Assembly: GCA_009695195.1 (NCBI GenBank)
Contig: SIBJ01000018.1
Location: 1 to 59,342, forward strand
Direction of reading: 5' to 3'
Length of the DNA stretch: 59,342 bases
Source of the DNA: Pedosphaera sp.
GTDB taxonomy: Bacteria; Verrucomicrobiota; Verrucomicrobiia; Limisphaerales; JADLHS01
Position 1 is the first letter of the stretch; each line of letters starts with the position of its first letter. The translations under genes and the position numbers were made by a program. A model generated the notes under the pieces. It searched no databases. It was not told the DNA's origin and was given only the letters and a program-made list of their open reading frames with translations. Shown here in pieces: positions 17,997 through 26,548 of the stretch.

Positions 17997-18069
17997 TTGC
18001 CCCGCTAGTAAAAGCGGACGGCCGGCCCGGCGCAAACAGAAATTCCCGTCGGGCAGTCGCGCATTGCCC

Positions 18070-18178
18070 GGAGCGCGCCCGCCCCGGGCGCAGCAACGTC
18101 CGCTAACGTAGCGACTCAGGAAAGTTTCAAACACCGCTCGTCCGCCCCAAGCTGCTGCGCCCGGGACGGGCGCGCTCC
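18070..18178. repeat. GGAG-headed inverted palindrome pair (copy 3)
   Basis: The left unit starts GGAGCGCGCC and contains GCGCCCG/CGGGCGC. The right unit is its near-perfect inverse ending GCGCGCTCC. Further short hairpins containing GGGCAGTCGC lie just outside both ends. It fills the divergent spacer between the PQQ propeller gene and trxB. Confidence 0.8.
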
Positions 18179-18239
18179 GTCTCGCCGCGGGCAGTCGCCG
18201 CTTGCCAAGCCGGTGCGCGGCTCCTACCTTGCGCGGCCT

Positions 18240-19166
18240 ATGGAAAAAGTCGTGGTCATCGGATCGGGTTGCGCGGGTTGGACGGCGGCGCTCTACGCGG
18301 CGCGCGCGAACCTTTCGCCCCTCGTGCTCACCGGCAATCAACCCGGCGGCCTGCTCACGACCACGAGCATCGTCGAGAATTTTCCCGGCTTCCCCGAGGG
18401 CGTGGACGGCTTTGAACTGATGACGCGGATGCAGAAACAGGCCGAGCGTTTCGGCGCGCGCGCGGAGTTCGGCAACGTCGAGGTGGCGGATTTTTCCAAA
18501 CGCCCCTTCGCGTTGACCGTGGACGGCAAACGCGTCGAGACGCAGACAGTCATCATCGCCACGGGCGCGAGCCATCGGCATCTCGGGCTGGAGAATGAGC
18601 ACCTGCTGGAAAACAAAGGCGTGACCTACTGCGCCACGTGCGACGGCGCGCTGCCGATGTTCCGCAACCACCCGCTCGTCGTCGTGGGCGGCGGCGATTC
18701 CGCGTGCGAAGAGGCGACGTATCTGACGCGGTTCGCGTCGGTGGTGTATCTGATTCATCGCCGCGACAGTTTGCGCGCCTCGAAGATCATGGCCGACCGC
18801 ACGCTGGCGAATGCGAAGATCAAACCGATTTGGGATTCCGCTGTAACCGACGTGCTCGACGTGAAGCAGGGCAAAGTCACGGGCGTGAAGTTGAAAAATC
18901 TGAAGACCGGCGCGGAGAGCGCGCTGGATTGCGCCGGGCTTTTCGTCGCCATCGGTCACGTGCCGAACACGCAGCTTTTCAAAGGACAGCTCACTTTGGA
19001 CGAGAACGGCTACCTCATTCCCGCGAAAGGCGCGGCGACGAATGTGCCCGGCGTGTTCGTGGCGGGCGACTGTTCGGACCACGTTTACCGTCAGGCCGTC
19101 ACGGCGGCGGGGATGGGTTGCGCGGCGGCGATCGAAGCGGAAAGATTTCTCGCGGCGGGGAGTTAA
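18240..19166 (+). CDS. trxB: thioredoxin reductase
   Basis: A 308-residue low-molecular-weight FAD/NADPH thioredoxin reductase that reduces thioredoxin in the cytosol. Motifs are the FAD loop GSGCAGWTAALYAARA, the active-site pair CATC (Cys131 and Cys134), the NADPH loop VVGGGDSACEEATYL with HRRDSLRAS, and the C-terminal FAD contact GVFVAGDCSDHVYRQA. The ATG at 18240 starts directly before the first beta strand. The first glycine loop reads GSGCAG rather than the common GSGPAG. It converges on the MocR regulator. Confidence 0.95.
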   Translation: MEKVVVIGSGCAGWTAALYAARANLSPLVLTGNQPGGLLTTTSIVENFPGFPEGVDGFELMTRMQKQAERFGARAEFGNVEVADFSKRPFALTVDGKRVETQTVIIATGASHRHLGLENEHLLENKGVTYCATCDGALPMFRNHPLVVVGGGDSACEEATYLTRFASVVYLIHRRDSLRASKIMADRTLANAKIKPIWDSAVTDVLDVKQGKVTGVKLKNLKTGAESALDCAGLFVAIGHVPNTQLFKGQLTLDENGYLIPAKGAATNVPGVFVAGDCSDHVYRQAVTAAGMGCAAAIEAERFLAAGS

Positions 19167-19197
19167 ACGTTCCTCGTTCGTCACGCGCTTGCGTCCT

Positions 19198-19315
19198 GGA
19201 GTGCGGTGGCTGGCGGGGAAAGGGGCTGACACCGCTTTGTCTCATTCGATGTTCGGTGTTGGATGTTGGATGTTCCCAAAGCGGTGTGGCCCTCACCCCT
19301 CACCCACCGCACTCC
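19198..19315. repeat. GGAG-headed palindrome pair with nested arms (copy 4)
   Basis: Outer arms GGAGTGCGGTGG and CCACCGCACTCC flank inner arms CACCGCTTTG and CAAAGCGGTG. The central loop carries a heptamer array (19248-19275). It lies between the convergent trxB and MocR genes. Confidence 0.75.
19248..19275. repeat. heptamer array H1
   Basis: Four adjacent degenerate 7-mers (GATGTTC, GGTGTTG, GATGTTG, GATGTTC) sit in the loop of the surrounding palindrome. Read in another phase they are GTTCGGT, GTTGGAT, GTTGGAT. Confidence 0.7.
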
Positions 19316-19350
19316 AGGACGCTTCGCGCACACTGGCGCCGCGGGTGATT

Positions 19351-20841
19351 TTAGTTCCCGTTGACCACCACCGGTCGCGGACTCAACCCGGCCATGATTT
19401 TTCCCAGTTTGAGGATCGCATTCTCGATCTTGTCCGACCACGGATTCGCGAAGTTGAGCCGCAGAAAATTTTGGAAGCCTTGCTTGGCGGAAAAAATCGG
19501 GCCGGGCGCGATGCTGATTTTTTCCGCGAGCGCGCGTTCGTAAACGTCCAGCGCACGCAGGTGCGCGGGCAGTTCCACCCACAACGCCATGCCGCCGGTG
19601 GGCCGCGAGACGCGTGTGCCCTCGGGGAAGTGGCGGCCCACGGCGTCAATCATGCGGCACGACTGCGCGGCGTAGAGGCGGCGCAGTTTGCGCAGATGAT
19701 GATCGTAGCCGCCGTTGCGCAGGAACTCGCCCATCGCCAGTTGCGTGGGCGAAGCGGTCGAGTGCGTGGTCACGAGCTTGAGGAACTCGACCTTCTGCCG
19801 GAAACGTCCCGGCGCGACCCAGCCGACGCGGAAGCCCGGCGCGAGCGTCTTGCTGAACGAATCGCACGACATCACCCAGCCGTCGGTGTCGAACGCCTTG
19901 GCGGACTTGGGCCGCGTGGGCGCGAACGCGAGATTTCCGTAGATATCGTCTTCGATCAACGGGATTTCCCGTTCGGCCAGCATCTCGACGAGGCGTTTCT
20001 TTTTTTCGTCCGGCATGCAACTGCCCAGCGGATTGCTGAAGTTGAGCGTGAAGACGCACGCCTTGATGCGGCAACTTTTCAGGCGCGACTCCAGTTCGTC
20101 GAGGCAGACGCCCTCGCGCGGGTAGCTGGGGATTTCGCATACGCGCATCCCGAGCGCTTCGATGATTTGCAGGATGCCAAAAAAAGTCGGCGACTCGATG
20201 GCGATGACGTCGCCGGGCTTTGCGACCGCGCGGAGGCAAAGATTCAGCGCCTCGGTCGCGCCGCAGGTGACGATGAGATCGTCGGGCGAGAGCGTGCAGC
20301 CGGCTTCCATCGCGCGCTGCGCGAGGTGATGCCGCAGGATCGCGCCGCCCGCCGGCGGCGAATAGCCGTGGCTGATGTGCGGCGCCCGCCGGCACGCGGC
20401 GGCCATGGCGCGGTTCAGTTCGCGGATGGGAAACAACTCGGGATTCGGCATCGTCGCCCCGAGCGGCACCACGCCGGGGATGCGAGCGGCTTTCACCACG
20501 TTCAAAACCAACTCCGACGTGCGGACGTTCGTGGCTTTCGGTTTGGGGCGATACATCGCCGGCTCGGGCGGCAGTTCCCAGCGGCGTGTGCGGACGTAGT
20601 AGCCTGATTGCGGGCGCGCCTCGATGATGCCGCGATCTTCAAGCAACCGATACGCCTGCATCACCGTGGCGATGCTCACGTCTTGTTGCTCGGAATATTT
20701 CCGCACCGAGGGCACGCGCTCGCCGGGGCGCAACGTGCCGTGCTCGATCAGTTCCGAGATACGCACCGCGACGCGCTCGTAGAGCGGCGCGTCCGCGCCG
20801 GTCTGCTCAACGGCGTGGCTGGCAAGGTCGTTGGTGAGCAT
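19351..20841 (-). CDS. MocR-type GntR/aminotransferase-like transcriptional regulator
   Basis: A 496-residue fusion. The N-terminal GntR winged helix is near residues 10-80 (YERVAVRISELIEHGTLRPGERVPSVRKYSEQ, then SIATVMQAYRLLEDRGIIEARPQSGYYV). The rest is a class I aminotransferase fold with PLP-site landmarks: TCGATEALNLCLRAV, NFSNPLGSCMPDEKK, IPLIEDDIYGNL, and SDSFSKTLAPGFRVGW-like SCDSFSKTLAPG with the Schiff-base lysine. MocR proteins sense PLP or amino-acid derivatives. The ATG at 20841 starts the HTH; the frame is open to 20883. The divergent neighbour is a small membrane protein. Confidence 0.9.
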   Translation of the reverse strand: MLTNDLASHAVEQTGADAPLYERVAVRISELIEHGTLRPGERVPSVRKYSEQQDVSIATVMQAYRLLEDRGIIEARPQSGYYVRTRRWELPPEPAMYRPKPKATNVRTSELVLNVVKAARIPGVVPLGATMPNPELFPIRELNRAMAAACRRAPHISHGYSPPAGGAILRHHLAQRAMEAGCTLSPDDLIVTCGATEALNLCLRAVAKPGDVIAIESPTFFGILQIIEALGMRVCEIPSYPREGVCLDELESRLKSCRIKACVFTLNFSNPLGSCMPDEKKKRLVEMLAEREIPLIEDDIYGNLAFAPTRPKSAKAFDTDGWVMSCDSFSKTLAPGFRVGWVAPGRFRQKVEFLKLVTTHSTASPTQLAMGEFLRNGGYDHHLRKLRRLYAAQSCRMIDAVGRHFPEGTRVSRPTGGMALWVELPAHLRALDVYERALAEKISIAPGPIFSAKQGFQNFLRLNFANPWSDKIENAILKLGKIMAGLSPRPVVVNGN

Positions 20842-20982
20842 GGTGCTAAGAATACTTCGATGCGACGCGCGTGATAGTAACACCTGCCGGAAAAATTCAC
20901 CAGTACAGTCCGCGAACTGTTGTGGTCAGAATGTTGCACGACTGTCGCTACCGCGTTTCACGAGTCCGGCTAAAGTGTCGCC

Positions 20983-21225
20983 ATGCAAATCAATCTCGAT
21001 TCGAGCCGGATGACGAGCGCGACGCTGCGGGCGTTGGGGCGCGGCGTGCGCGCGCAAAACTTCAAGCCCCGTCGCGCCGCGATCTCTCGCGGCGGAACCG
21101 CAGACGATCTTCTGGCGCTGGCGCAGCCGACGCCGTGGGAACGACGGCTGGAAAACGCCGTGTGGCTCACCGTCGCGATGACGGCGGCCGCGGTGTTGGG
21201 GTTGAGTTTCAGTTTGAGAGGATGA
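20983..21225 (+). CDS. small protein with a C-terminal membrane helix
   Basis: An 80-residue protein with a basic N-terminal half (RGVRAQNFKPRRAAISRGG), then LLALAQPTPWERRLENAVW and one C-terminal hydrophobic helix (LTVAMTAAAVLGLSFSL). The family is unknown. A convincing intrinsic terminator at 21265-21314 on the same strand supports transcription. It is divergent from MocR and may share its promoter region. Confidence 0.55.
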   Translation: MQINLDSSRMTSATLRALGRGVRAQNFKPRRAAISRGGTADDLLALAQPTPWERRLENAVWLTVAMTAAAVLGLSFSLRG

Positions 21226-21264
21226 CCGCAAGTGTACCCCGCTTGGATTGCGGGGTTTAACCGA

Positions 21265-21314
21265 GCCGGCCATCGGTGGGCGCGCGAGCGTTCGCCGGTG
21301 GCCGGCGATTTTTT
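21265..21314 (+). terminator. intrinsic terminator
   Basis: GCCGGCCA (21265-21272) pairs with TGGCCGGC (21299-21306), followed by a T6 run at 21309-21314. A small CCCCGC/GCGGGG hairpin precedes it. It serves the small membrane-protein gene. Confidence 0.7.
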
Positions 21315-21321
21315 GCTCAAC

Positions 21322-21427
21322 GGAGTGCGTCCGTCCCCGGGCGCAGCAACTTTGGAACGACTGCGGCGTAGATTCTTCGAGTGCATCTGAAAGGCTCACA
21401 CGGCTGCGCCCGGGACGGGCGCGCTCC
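21322..21427. repeat. GGAG-headed inverted palindrome pair (copy 5)
   Basis: The left unit begins GGAGTGCG and contains CCCCGGGCGCAGC. The right unit is GCTGCGCCCGGGACGGGCGC followed by GCTCC. It lies between the terminator and the Tat-exported oxidoreductase. Confidence 0.75.
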
Positions 21428-21476
21428 GCCAACTTCCAGTGTTGACACGGTTTGTTCCGCTGGAAACCATGCCGTC

Positions 21477-22877
21477 ATGAACGAACCAACCTCGAACGAA
21501 AACTCAAACGCCACCACCCGTCGCGATTTCATCAAACGCACCGGCACCCTCGCCGCCGCCTCGGCGCTCGCGGGCACGGCCATCCCTTACGTCCACGCGG
21601 CGGAGGACAACACCATCCGCATCGCCGTCGTCGGTTGCGGTGGGCGCGGCAGCGGCGCGGCGGTGGACGCGCTCACCGTCGGTGGCGCGGTGAAAGTTTA
21701 TGCGCTCGCCGACGTGTTCGAGGAGAAGCCGAAGCAAACTTTCGCGTCGCTGAAAAACTCGTTCGCCGACAAGGTGGACGTCGCCCCGGAGCGCCTGTTC
21801 ACCGGCTTCGACGCCTACCAGCACGCGATGGATTCGCTGCGCCCCGGCGACGTCGTCATCCTCGCGACGCCGCTGGCGTTTCGCTGGGTGCATTTCACCT
21901 ACGCCATCGCGAAGGGCCTGAACGTCTTCATGGAAAAACCTCTCACCGCCGACGGCCCGACGAGCAAACGCATGTTGAAACTCGCCGAGGACGCCGCCGC
22001 GAAAAATCTCAAGGTCGGCGTCGGCCTGATGTCGCGTCACAGCCGCGCGTTGCAGGAACTCCACAAGCGCATCGAAGACGGCGAGATCGGCGACATCATT
22101 CTTATGCGCGGCTACCGGATGCACGGGCCGGTGGGATTCTTCTCGTCGCTGCCCAAGCCCGCGGGCATCAGCGAACTCATGTATCAGATCCAGCGCTTCC
22201 ACAGTTTCCTCTGGGCGAGCGGCGGAAACTTCAGCGACTTTTACATCCACCACATTGATCACCTCTGCTGGATGAAGAACGCGTGGCCGGTCAAGGCGCA
22301 GGCGCTCGGCGGTCGTCACTATCGCCAGAGTCCCGACGGCCAGACCTACATTGACCAGAACTTCGACAACTACTCCGTCGAGTACACCTTTGAAGACGGC
22401 AGCAAGATGTTGTTCGACGGCCGTTGCATGAGCGGTTGCGCCGACATCTACTCCAGCTACGTCCACGGCAGCAAAGGCCTCGCGATCGCCTCCAAACAAA
22501 ACGACTGCGGCCTGCCCTCGAGCACTTACAAAGGTCAGAATCCGAACCGCAAGAGCCAGCTTTGGGAATCCAAGGTCGCGGCCGAGGATCAAAACCCGTA
22601 TCACAACGAGTGGAAGGATCTGCTCGCCGCCATCCGCAACAACGAAACGTACAACGAAGTGAAGCGCGGCGTGGAAGCGAGCCTCGTCACCTCGATGGGC
22701 CGCATGGCGGCGCACACCGGGCAGCAGATCACCTACGACGAGATGCTGAACAGCCCGCACGAATTCGCGCCCGGCCTCGACAAGCTCACGGCCGATTCAC
22801 CTGCGCCGCTGCAACTCGCCGCCAACGGCCGCTATCCCATCCCGCAACCGGGCCTCGTGACCGAACGGGAATATTGA
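21477..22877 (+). CDS. Tat-exported Gfo/Idh/MocA family oxidoreductase
   Basis: A 466-residue NAD(P)-dependent sugar-type oxidoreductase. The ATG at 21477 yields a Tat signal with TRRDFIKRTG, then a hydrophobic stretch ending near AIPYVHA. The Rossmann domain begins IRIAVVGCGGRGSGAAVDAL, and the hallmark EKPL (NVFMEKPLTAD) follows. The C-terminal domain contains ASGGNFSDFYIHHIDHLCWM, where the His pair is typical of the active site. Such exported members are common in Verrucomicrobia and Planctomycetes and act on sugars or glycosides in the periplasm; the substrate cannot be read from sequence. Confidence 0.9.
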   Translation: MNEPTSNENSNATTRRDFIKRTGTLAAASALAGTAIPYVHAAEDNTIRIAVVGCGGRGSGAAVDALTVGGAVKVYALADVFEEKPKQTFASLKNSFADKVDVAPERLFTGFDAYQHAMDSLRPGDVVILATPLAFRWVHFTYAIAKGLNVFMEKPLTADGPTSKRMLKLAEDAAAKNLKVGVGLMSRHSRALQELHKRIEDGEIGDIILMRGYRMHGPVGFFSSLPKPAGISELMYQIQRFHSFLWASGGNFSDFYIHHIDHLCWMKNAWPVKAQALGGRHYRQSPDGQTYIDQNFDNYSVEYTFEDGSKMLFDGRCMSGCADIYSSYVHGSKGLAIASKQNDCGLPSSTYKGQNPNRKSQLWESKVAAEDQNPYHNEWKDLLAAIRNNETYNEVKRGVEASLVTSMGRMAAHTGQQITYDEMLNSPHEFAPGLDKLTADSPAPLQLAANGRYPIPQPGLVTEREY

Positions 22878-23056
22878 GCGAAGTGTGAGGTGGCCTTAGT
22901 CAGTCAACGAACCAATCCCGCAGTCGTAAAAAGAACGCAGACAATGCTGGCGGGGATCTAAAAAACTCGAGGGGAACTGATCCGGCTCGGCTATAGCGGT
23001 TTTAATAAAACTGTGGCCGCGATTTGAAAACCCGGCAGGGCAATCCGCAAGGTCTT

Positions 23057-23130
23057 GGAGTGCGGCAGTCCTCTGCCGCTTTGCCGCCGAACCGCTGGCG
23101 ACACTGAGCGGCAGAGGACTGCCGCACTCC
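23057..23130. repeat. GGAG-headed perfect palindrome pair (copy 6)
   Basis: The 24-base arms match perfectly. The left arm begins GGAGTGCGGCAGTCCTCTGC and the right arm ends GCAGAGGACTGCCGCACTCC. Each arm is itself a hairpin (GCGGCAG/CTGCCGC). It lies between convergent genes; about 180 bases to its left hold nothing I recognise. Confidence 0.85.
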
Positions 23131-23176
23131 AGGACGCTTCGCGCAATTCAATCAACTCAGAACATCTAGCCCAAAT

Positions 23177-23749
23177 TCAGACCCTGAGCGAGCCGCGGAA
23201 CGCCCGGGCGCTGTAGTAAGACTGCGCACCGTTGTGACCCACGAAGACGCGGCCGTAGCGGCGATCACAATAGAGCGCGCCGCCGAGTTCTCTGATCTCA
23301 GCCGGTGCTTTCACCCAGCTCGACGTCTTCGAATCGAACTCTCCTAGCTTCTGCAGCTCGTGATATTGTTCTTCCGTCAAAAGCTCGATGCCCATGGCCG
23401 CGGCCATATCCATGGCGGTGGTTTTCGGGTGATGCTCTTTCCGTGATTCCAGCCCTTCCCGGTCGTAACAAACACTGGTGCGGCCTTTGGGACTTTCCGC
23501 TGAACAATCAAAAAAAATGTATTCGCCCGTCTTTTTATCCTGACCCACCACATCCGGTTCACCGCCGGTGCTTTCCATTTCATTGAGTGACCACAGTTTT
23601 TCCGGATTGGCATCGAGCTTGGCTTTGACCCTGGCCCAGGCGAGACCTTGATGACGGTTCATATTTTTCTCAAAGCGGGCTTTCAACGCGCCGAGCAGTT
23701 CTTCCCGTTCTTTGGGTGACAATTCCTTTTTGGTGCCAACGCCTTTCAT
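23177..23749 (-). CDS. DUF4256 family protein
   Basis: A 190-residue protein matching DUF4256 in length and motifs: LLGALKARFEKNMNRHQGLAWARV, LWSLNEMESTGGEPDVVG, GEYIFFDCSAESPKGRTSVCYDREG, and GIELLTEEQYHELQKLGEFDSKTSSWVKAPAEIRELGGALYCDRRYGRVFVGHNGAQSYY. Its role is unknown. The ATG at 23749 has AGGAAACCTCC just upstream; the open frame extends to 23851 without family similarity. It lies 48 bases downstream of the interrupted small membrane gene on the same strand. Confidence 0.85.
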   Translation of the reverse strand: MKGVGTKKELSPKEREELLGALKARFEKNMNRHQGLAWARVKAKLDANPEKLWSLNEMESTGGEPDVVGQDKKTGEYIFFDCSAESPKGRTSVCYDREGLESRKEHHPKTTAMDMAAAMGIELLTEEQYHELQKLGEFDSKTSSWVKAPAEIRELGGALYCDRRYGRVFVGHNGAQSYYSARAFRGSLRV

Positions 23750-23796
23750 GGAGGTTTCCTTTTTTAATGCTGTGTCGGGTGAAGCGTTGACCTCGA

Positions 23797-24006
23797 TCAG
23801 TCCGATCTTTTCGAAATCAGTCGTCGAACGACCTGGCCTTTCCACATCCAAAGTCCCGAAAGGACAATGACCGGAACGAAGACAAACCGGAAAACGAGGG
23901 CATACGGTTGAACTTCCTACGGCGGACCATAAATGTAACCGATATTCGGCAGGCCAAAGAGGAGGTGAATCCAGCGCAGCATCGCACGTTTGGTGGCGTC
24001 ATTCAT
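23797..24006 (-). pseudogene. small two-helix membrane protein interrupted by an amber codon
   Basis: Reading through one TAG (23919-23917, codon 30) gives a coherent 69-residue protein: MNDATKRAMLRWIHLLFGLP, NIGYIYGPP, the stop, then EVQPYALVFRFVFVPVIVLS, GLWMWKGQVVRRLISKRSD. It has two hydrophobic segments and a basic tail. I believe it belongs to a widespread small membrane family with a similar WIH...P..GYIY.P pattern. The identical frame on both sides indicates a recent nonsense change or a sequence error. Confidence 0.65.
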
Positions 24007-24229
24007 GATGGGTTTATGATCGAGCGAACGAATTGTCGTTCGTCAGGTTCATGGGTGCGACGTTAAAACCAGGTTCTGGGATTGTCTAGCCGGGAGTTTT
24101 TGAACGCTTGGGAACGAATTTTTGAAATGGCTTGGACCTCGCGCTGACGCCACCTGGGGCTGACGCGCGGTGCGAATGAGAGATGGCCGCTAAGCCGTCT
24201 GACTTCCGACTTCTGCCGCCGGTCGCGGG

Positions 24230-25225
24230 TCACTTCAGTTCATCCGGCTTCACGCCCGGCTTGAACTTCCCGAAGCCGAAGTTGGTGGGTTTGTATTCGC
24301 CCACGAGGGTGGCGTCCGCTCTTTTCGGAATTTTTTTCTCCAAGCCCGTCGCCCAGTAGCACGCGTTGATCAACAGCCGGCGCAAATCCTCGCACTCGAG
24401 ATCAGTTGACGCGCCCATGGTCGTGGTGAGGATGCGCGAGGTTCTGCCGCTCTCGCCCGTGACATCGCGCAGCCAGACCAGCGGCATCAGCGGGTTGTTC
24501 TTCGCGCCCTCGAGCGGCGGGTCGCTGGGTTTCATGCCGGCGAGAACCTGACCGCGCACGAGGACTTGCGCGTTTGTGGGAAGATGGACGACGCCGTAAA
24601 CATCGCTCGGCCCCCAAATATCCTTCACGCCGCGCAGGATCGGGTGGGACTTGAACTCGTCGTTGAGAATGCCGCGGGTGCTTTGCTTGCCGTGCGCGCC
24701 GTGATGGTTCACCCACGTCTCGCCGAGCACCTGCTGCCCGAAGCCGCCGGGCCAATCCTTGTTGCGCCAGTCGAACTTCGCGTAGGCGCTGGCTTTGTTC
24801 TGGTCGTAGGAAAATGCGTGCGTGCTCGTGCGCAACGCGATGATCGGCTTGCCGCGACCGAGGTAATCCACGAAATGTTTCATCTGCGCATCCGGCAATT
24901 CGCGGAAGCGGAGCAACATCACGCAGGCGTCGGCGGTATCCAACGCCTCGATGCCGGGAAGGTTGTTCCTGGTGTTGGGATCAATCGTGCCGTTGGTGGG
25001 ATTGATGGAGAAGAGCACGGTGCATTTGAACCCGTGGCGCGTCGCGAGGATTTTCGCGAGCATCGGCAGTCCTTCCTCGGAACGATATTCCTCGTCGCCG
25101 GTGAGCAAGACGATGTGCTTGCCGTGACCGGGGCCTTTGGTGCCGGTGAAGGTCAACCACTCCGCCGCCGGCAGCGTGAACGTGGCGGTGAGGAGGAGCA
25201 GGGTGGAGAGAAATGGTTTCAGCAT
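24230..25225 (-). CDS. exported ThuA-like domain protein
   Basis: A 331-residue secreted protein. The ATG at 25225 gives a signal peptide (MLKPFLSTLLLLTATFTLPAAE). The ThuA/trehalose-utilisation-like glutamine-amidotransferase fold follows: HIVLLTGDEEYRSEEGLPMLAKILATRHGF, then DACVMLLRFRELPDAQMKHFVDYLGRGKPIIALRTSTHAF and the ETWVNHHGAHG segment. ThuA proteins are linked to sugar catabolism, often near Gfo/Idh/MocA and DUF1080 genes, all present in this window. The catalytic Cys of true amidotransferases is absent at the expected place, as is usual in this family. Confidence 0.85.
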   Translation of the reverse strand: MLKPFLSTLLLLTATFTLPAAEWLTFTGTKGPGHGKHIVLLTGDEEYRSEEGLPMLAKILATRHGFKCTVLFSINPTNGTIDPNTRNNLPGIEALDTADACVMLLRFRELPDAQMKHFVDYLGRGKPIIALRTSTHAFSYDQNKASAYAKFDWRNKDWPGGFGQQVLGETWVNHHGAHGKQSTRGILNDEFKSHPILRGVKDIWGPSDVYGVVHLPTNAQVLVRGQVLAGMKPSDPPLEGAKNNPLMPLVWLRDVTGESGRTSRILTTTMGASTDLECEDLRRLLINACYWATGLEKKIPKRADATLVGEYKPTNFGFGKFKPGVKPDELK

Positions 25226-25356
25226 GTGGATTTTGGCTGATCCGCGATTTTCATTTCTGGACGCTATTTCGCGCCGGACCAATTGTCGAGCGTGGATATG
25301 GCTGGGTTTCCGGGAAAGGACTTGCAACCACGCCATGACCACGCCATGGTTTTGCC

Positions 25357-25605
25357 ATGACAGCGACAGTGCAACTCGATCACTCCAACCGGATCATCCT
25401 TTCCAAAGATCTGCGCCGGGCCGCCGGCATCCCGCGCCGCCAGAAGCTCAAAGTTTCGGCGACGCCCGGCCGCATCGTGCTCGAAGTCCAGGCCAGTTCG
25501 ACGGGCCGCGTCGTCAAACGCGGCAAACTCAAGGTCTGGACCGGTGCCGTGCCGGCGACACCGCTGGCTGAGGCGGTCGAACAAACCCGACATTACCAGC
25601 GATGA
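25357..25605 (+). CDS. AbrB/MazE-type antitoxin
   Basis: An 82-residue protein with an AbrB-like swapped-hairpin DNA-binding domain: VQLDHSNRIILSKDLRRAAGIPRRQKLKVSATPGRIVLEV. A C-terminal tail (WTGAVPATPLAEAVEQTRHYQR) is the likely toxin-binding region. Its stop overlaps the PIN toxin start (ATGA), so the two are translationally coupled and probably autoregulated through the AbrB domain. Confidence 0.85.
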   Translation: MTATVQLDHSNRIILSKDLRRAAGIPRRQKLKVSATPGRIVLEVQASSTGRVVKRGKLKVWTGAVPATPLAEAVEQTRHYQR

Positions 25606-26003
25606 CCTTCGTGGACACGGGTATCCTCGTCGGCGCGCTCTTGGAGGGACATCCCGAACACGAGGCGTGCGTCTCGGCGTTGCAGGATTCGGACGCGCCC
25701 TTGACCGATGCCCATGCGCTGGCCGAAACTTTTGCCACGCTTACCGGTTTCTACAAAGTCCCGACCGAACAAGCGGCAGAGTTGACGCTGAGTCTGAAAC
25801 AGAGTCTCGCGGTCGAGCCGCTCCCGCTGGCGGATTACGAAAAAGCCATCACCGAGGCCCGCGCGCGCGGCGTGATGGGCGGCGGCATCTACGATTCTTT
25901 GCACGCGACGTTTGCCCGACGCAAAGGCGTCAAACGCATCATCACGCGCAATCCGTCTCACTTCGCCCACGCCGCGCCAGATTTGGAAATCCTGACCCCC
26001 TGA
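25602..26003 (+). CDS. PIN-domain toxin (VapC-type)
   Basis: A 133-residue PIN-domain ribonuclease, the toxin of the AbrB/PIN pair. Acidic active-site residues are visible: D5 in FVDTGILVGALLEGHPEHEAC, an acidic residue in THAL-like DAHALAETFATLTGF, and D in GIYDSLHATFARRKG, with a final TRNPSHF. The length is normal for VapC. The pair looks intact. Confidence 0.9.
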   Translation: MTFVDTGILVGALLEGHPEHEACVSALQDSDAPLTDAHALAETFATLTGFYKVPTEQAAELTLSLKQSLAVEPLPLADYEKAITEARARGVMGGGIYDSLHATFARRKGVKRIITRNPSHFAHAAPDLEILTP

Positions 26004-26140
26004 TCCGTCAGTGCGCCGTCTCACTTCTGGCTAAACCGGCGGGCCGCTACTTCCGAAACTCGATTGGTTCGCTCATCGCAAGCGTCGGGCATTTCCCTTG
26101 GGAGTGGAATCGGATGTTGAACGCCCATGAATGTTACAGC

Positions 26141-26520
26141 TCACTTGCTGGGCAAGAGCAAGTCCAGCGCGATCGCCAGCAGCGAGAGAATGAAGATCGC
26201 GAGGTAGTTCCAATCCTCCTGCGATTTTCGGATGGAGTTCAGGAGATAAAGCGCGGCGTCGCGGTGAGCGTCACGCCGTCGCGGATTTTTTCGATGATGG
26301 AGGATTGCGCGATGGCGCGTTTGCGTCGCTGCGAAATGTAATAGCGGTAAATGAAAAAGAGCATGTAACCGATGACGCCGAAATACCAGACGGGCCGCAC
26401 CCACGCCGGGTTGTACTTCTGGAGAAAGAGGATCGCGCGAAAGGCGACCGACGACAGCAGGCCGAGGAGAAAGAAACCGACAATGACCGGCTGGGGAACG
26501 ATCTTGGGTGTGGTTGACAT
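26141..26520 (-). pseudogene. small membrane protein gene with a one-base frameshift
   Basis: Starting at the ATG at 26520, the frame codes for a protein with two membrane helices (IVGFFLLGLLSSVAFRAILF; WYFGVIGYMLFFIYRYYIS) and a basic/helical region (SIIEKIRDGVTLTA), then runs into ATPRFIS and stops at 26239. The -1 frame from about 26260 continues sensibly with RDAALYLLNSIRKSQEDWNY, then LAIFILSLLAIALDLLLPSK, ending at 26141. The whole would be about 126 residues with three helices. One missing base near 26255-26262 explains it. The gene is divergent from the spermidine-synthase-like gene. Confidence 0.65.
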
Positions 26521-26548
26521 ACGAATGGGGAATTTTTAGAGGAGCGCG

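Noticed and set aside
16252..23919. Genome-wide amber reassignment
   Set aside because: purN, DUF2203, the YfiR-like gene and the hybrid kinase all end convincingly at TAG, so TAG is a working stop.
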